A stretch of 64,000 nucleotides of DNA. It comes from Eubacterium barkeri (lineage in GTDB: Bacteria; Bacillota; Clostridia; Eubacteriales; Eubacteriaceae). Positions 61,583 through 64,000 of the stretch are shown piece by piece (within the stretch, counting starts at the first letter, position 1; each line of letters opens with the position of its first letter). The notes below the pieces were generated by a model. The model saw nothing but the letters and a program-made list of their open reading frames with translations. It was not told the origin of the DNA and did not search any database. Location: contig NZ_FNOU01000014.1 in NCBI RefSeq assembly GCF_900107125.1, positions 1-64,000 on the forward strand, given 5' to 3'. The position numbers and the translations under genes were made by a program.

Positions 61583-64000
61583 TTATTTTTTAAATACATT
61601 AATGGCAGAGGCCGTATCAGAAATCCAATTCCAATTTTTATTTTTGTTAACAAAACTGACTTGAGTTCGCGTCCCGTAGGCCACTGTATTATATTTTTCG
61701 CTATCCATACATTTTTTCGGTGTATCCCCTGGGTTCCTGTACTGAGCATCCTCTAATCCACTAAAGGTTTTTAGTCCAGTGTTTGCATCCCCTTGGATCA
61801 CTTCACCGATGGCAAAGCCCCTTCCAATTTCATTTTTTTCCTTTGATAGAATGGAAGAACCGAAAGCCCTTCCATCGAAAGCGGTTTCTTTATCCCCCAT
61901 TTTTGTTGTATGACTTTCCAATCCATATTTAGCCGACCAATCGATCTCTTCGGTAACCTTGTAGTAACCCTTTTTCAATCCCGATATCAGCCGGGAATCC
62001 GCCTTCACACTACCATTATTGGCATCAAAGCTAATGGTTTCATAGAAGGTATCCGTTGGGGTATGATCGCTTGCTTTCTCATAACGTTCGATCTTATATA
62101 CAAACGTCTGGTTGGCATTTATTTTACTGATATTACTATACTGCGTATCAATTGTTTTATTGATTTGGATTTGGCCTGTCACAATATGCAGCGTATACAG
62201 TCCATAAGGTTTATCCTTCAGGACCGTATCATCCTGCTTTGTGGTGTTTCCAATAATGGTCCTTCCGCTGTTTTTCGCATCCACACTATAACCAGCGTTG
62301 GCATCCCCGGCAACCTTCTCATGGGTCGCCTCTGTGCTGGCCTGTGTTGGATCTCCAGCATTATAAGTCATTCGCAGGTACTGTAAAATTGTATTCTCAT
62401 CGGCTTTTAACTGAGTTGCTTGGTTTATTTCAGTAATGATTGCGGTGGGATCTGAGGATGAGACCCCTTCAACATCAGCACTCCAGTATGCCGTCAATCG
62501 ATCCGCTGAAAGCTCTCCATCGTAATCCTTATATCGATTTTTAAAGAGGATATCAATCAATGCTTCGTTGGAGAACGTGTCAGGATCTCCCCAGAAACGG
62601 GTTTCTTCCAGGTTATCGAATTGTGGTTCAGCTTTAACATTGACGCTGGGCACTGGAAATTTCACTGTCCCAATGGCTGTCTGAACATAAGCTTCCACCG
62701 TATTTGTCGTAATGGCATTTCCACCAATAAAGTCGGCTTTTGCTTTTATCATAATCGATCGCGTCCATCCCCCCAGGGTTGGATCGTTAACCTGGGGCAA
62801 TTCCTGGTTCGTCCACTCCACATAGGTACTGTCATCCGTTATATGGAGGGTGCCGTCAGCGACTGTCGCCCCATCGGCCAATGGATTGCCTTGCGCATCA
62901 ACCACCACAAAGCGATGATCGATGGTATCGACAATTTTTTGTGCTGCCAGAGTATCCTTATTTTCTGAATCCCTATTGGCCGGACATGAGGCATAGAGAT
63001 TTAACGTATAGGTTCGGTCATCCCAATTAAGCAAGTCCGCCGTTTTCTTGGTCAGAATTTCTGATTGGTTGGCAATGGTGGTCACCCGATTGCCATCCAT
63101 TGTACTCAACGTTACCGTCCCGTCATGATCTATTGTAACGTTCCACTTGTCCGTACTGGGCTTGTACCCCACTGGTGCGTATTTTTCCAGTAACGTATAA
63201 CCGTCTGCACGCCATTTAATATCAGCAAAGGTTACCTGACCGCTATCATCCGATACCTGGGTATCGATTTCTTTCTCCGTTCCGTCGCTGTCCGTGTAGG
63301 ATAGGGTGAAGGTTGCCCCGGCCAGAGGCAACTGCGTGTCGCCATCGACCTTTGTGAAAGAGAACGCTCCCCGGGGTAAATCATAGCCCACATCATCCAT
63401 ACGCACACTATCACTATTGGTTAAAGTACCATCCCCTAAAACCCCGGATTGTCCTGCATTTCCCGTTGTTATCCTATAGGGCTTACCTTCTGGGGGCGTT
63501 ACCGTAACGGTATAAGTGCCGTAGGGCAAAAGTTTTGAGGTATAGGTCCCGTCATTGCCGGTGACCTGTGTATCAACAACCTCTCCCCTTTCGTTGGTCA
63601 TCAAAATACTCGCGCCGGCAATATACCCATCATTATCGGATGGATTATAAATGCCATCACTATTTTCATCCTCAAAAACGAAACCCGTGATATAGCCATT
63701 TTGATCCAAGCTATCTTCAAGTTTAAAATCCGCAGTCTCTCTGCTGCTTTCCGAAAAGGTCCAATAGTCAATGGCTGCATTGTTTCCTCTGGCATCCTTA
63801 TATGCGGATGCACCCTCTTCACTGTTGGCAGCCGTAAAGCGCCATTGACTTTCCCCATCCCCTAACTTTTTATTTTGACTACTTGCCAGGGGCACATTAT
63901 TATAATAAACATCCCATTCTTTCCCTGCATTATTGCCGTTCGTTAATTTGTTTTTTATGCCATTGGGGTTGTTTTCCACATCAAACATCAGGAAATGGTA
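61583..64000 (-). CDS. Large secreted adhesin/pilin-like protein, N-terminus outside window
   Basis: 806 residues are readable; the frame is open to the right edge (63989-64000 read YHFL), so the true start lies beyond. Visible parts, in order: a surface-protein segment, an SdrD-B-like domain (FVFEDENSDGIYNPSDNDG, GTYTVTVTPPEG), a SpaA/Cna-B-like domain (AFSFTKVDGDTQLPLAGATFTL, YTLLEKYAPVGYKP), and the C-terminal module shared with the 57891 protein (LNWDDRTYTLNL, ISGLKKGYYKVTEEIDW). It ends NKNWNWISDTASAINVF without sortase motif. Transcribed ahead of the 57891 gene on the same strand, with a terminator between. Confidence 0.85.
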   Translation of the reverse strand, partial: YHFLMFDVENNPNGIKNKLTNGNNAGKEWDVYYNNVPLASSQNKKLGDGESQWRFTAANSEEGASAYKDARGNNAAIDYWTFSESSRETADFKLEDSLDQNGYITGFVFEDENSDGIYNPSDNDGYIAGASILMTNERGEVVDTQVTGNDGTYTSKLLPYGTYTVTVTPPEGKPYRITTGNAGQSGVLGDGTLTNSDSVRMDDVGYDLPRGAFSFTKVDGDTQLPLAGATFTLSYTDSDGTEKEIDTQVSDDSGQVTFADIKWRADGYTLLEKYAPVGYKPSTDKWNVTIDHDGTVTLSTMDGNRVTTIANQSEILTKKTADLLNWDDRTYTLNLYASCPANRDSENKDTLAAQKIVDTIDHRFVVVDAQGNPLADGATVADGTLHITDDSTYVEWTNQELPQVNDPTLGGWTRSIMIKAKADFIGGNAITTNTVEAYVQTAIGTVKFPVPSVNVKAEPQFDNLEETRFWGDPDTFSNEALIDILFKNRYKDYDGELSADRLTAYWSADVEGVSSSDPTAIITEINQATQLKADENTILQYLRMTYNAGDPTQASTEATHEKVAGDANAGYSVDAKNSGRTIIGNTTKQDDTVLKDKPYGLYTLHIVTGQIQINKTIDTQYSNISKINANQTFVYKIERYEKASDHTPTDTFYETISFDANNGSVKADSRLISGLKKGYYKVTEEIDWSAKYGLESHTTKMGDKETAFDGRAFGSSILSKEKNEIGRGFAIGEVIQGDANTGLKTFSGLEDAQYRNPGDTPKKCMDSEKYNTVAYGTRTQVSFVNKNKNWNWISDTASAINVFKK

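Noticed and set aside
57891..64000. Sortase-anchored LPxTG pilins
   Set aside because: No LPxTG-like motif, C-terminal hydrophobic helix or basic tail is present in either protein, and no sortase gene lies in the window.
1..64000. CRISPR arrays, tRNA or rRNA genes
   Set aside because: No regular direct repeats with spacers, and no tRNA-like cloverleaf or rRNA sequence was recognised on either strand.

Overview
The window looks like chromosome of an anaerobic, amino-acid- and pyrimidine-fermenting Gram-positive bacterium of the class Clostridia (Eubacteriales). The basis is ferredoxin-linked 2-oxoacid oxidoreductase, Etf/acyl-CoA dehydrogenase modules, T-box control of ileS, a SipW/TasA-type surface operon, meso-diaminopimelate dehydrogenase, strong AGGAGG ribosome sites and canonical sigma-A promoters. 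I did not assign a genus. No tRNA, rRNA, prophage or CRISPR array was seen. An IS1182-type transposase runs off the left edge and a large adhesin gene runs off the right edge.

Layout. 1-544: IS end plus a highly structured non-coding stretch. 545-7568 (minus): oxidative branched-chain amino acid fermentation, namely BrnQ uptake, leucine dehydrogenase, a MinD-like ATPase, a four-subunit 2-oxoacid:ferredoxin oxidoreductase and a CoA-transferase, with a divergent XRE regulator. 8644-14071: a hybrid histidine kinase and a REC/GGDEF/EAL/PAS protein. 14650-28906 (minus): a set that together forms a proposed reductive pyrimidine fermentation route: DUF1097 membrane protein, PreT/PreA, dihydropyrimidinase, M20 ureidopropionase-type hydrolase, two acyl-CoA dehydrogenases with EtfBA, two hot-dog proteins resembling beta-alanyl-CoA ammonia-lyase, and a family III CoA-transferase. 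A MerR regulator lies just upstream, and a 19-bp-spacer MerR-type promoter precedes the DUF1097-preTA-dihydropyrimidinase operon. 30304-42079: a SAF-domain dehydrogenase, a zinc-ribbon protein, TcdA, ArgS, DUF1934, a DUF523-Ddl fusion, DUF2148, phosphohexomutase, GalU, a divergent UDP-sugar dehydrogenase and a pseudo-receiver protein. 42182-45206: SipW with three probable substrates. 45418-53905: four-cluster ferredoxin, RpiB, threonylcarbamoyl-AMP synthase, PncB, a GGDEF protein and T-box-regulated type 2 IleS. 54035-57809 (plus): LytTR two-component system, ECF S component, Ddh. 57891-64000 (minus): two giant secreted adhesin/pilin-like proteins with a shared C-terminal module.

How it fits together. 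The oxidative cluster makes NADH, reduced ferredoxin and acyl-CoA from Leu/Ile/Val. The pyrimidine set can consume reducing power at two steps (uracil to dihydrouracil, and acrylyl-CoA to propionyl-CoA). A family III CoA-transferase could recycle CoA from propionyl-CoA to beta-alanine. The two halves would make a Stickland-like pairing of amino acid oxidation with pyrimidine reduction. This is inferred from gene content; no enzyme activity can be read from sequence alone.
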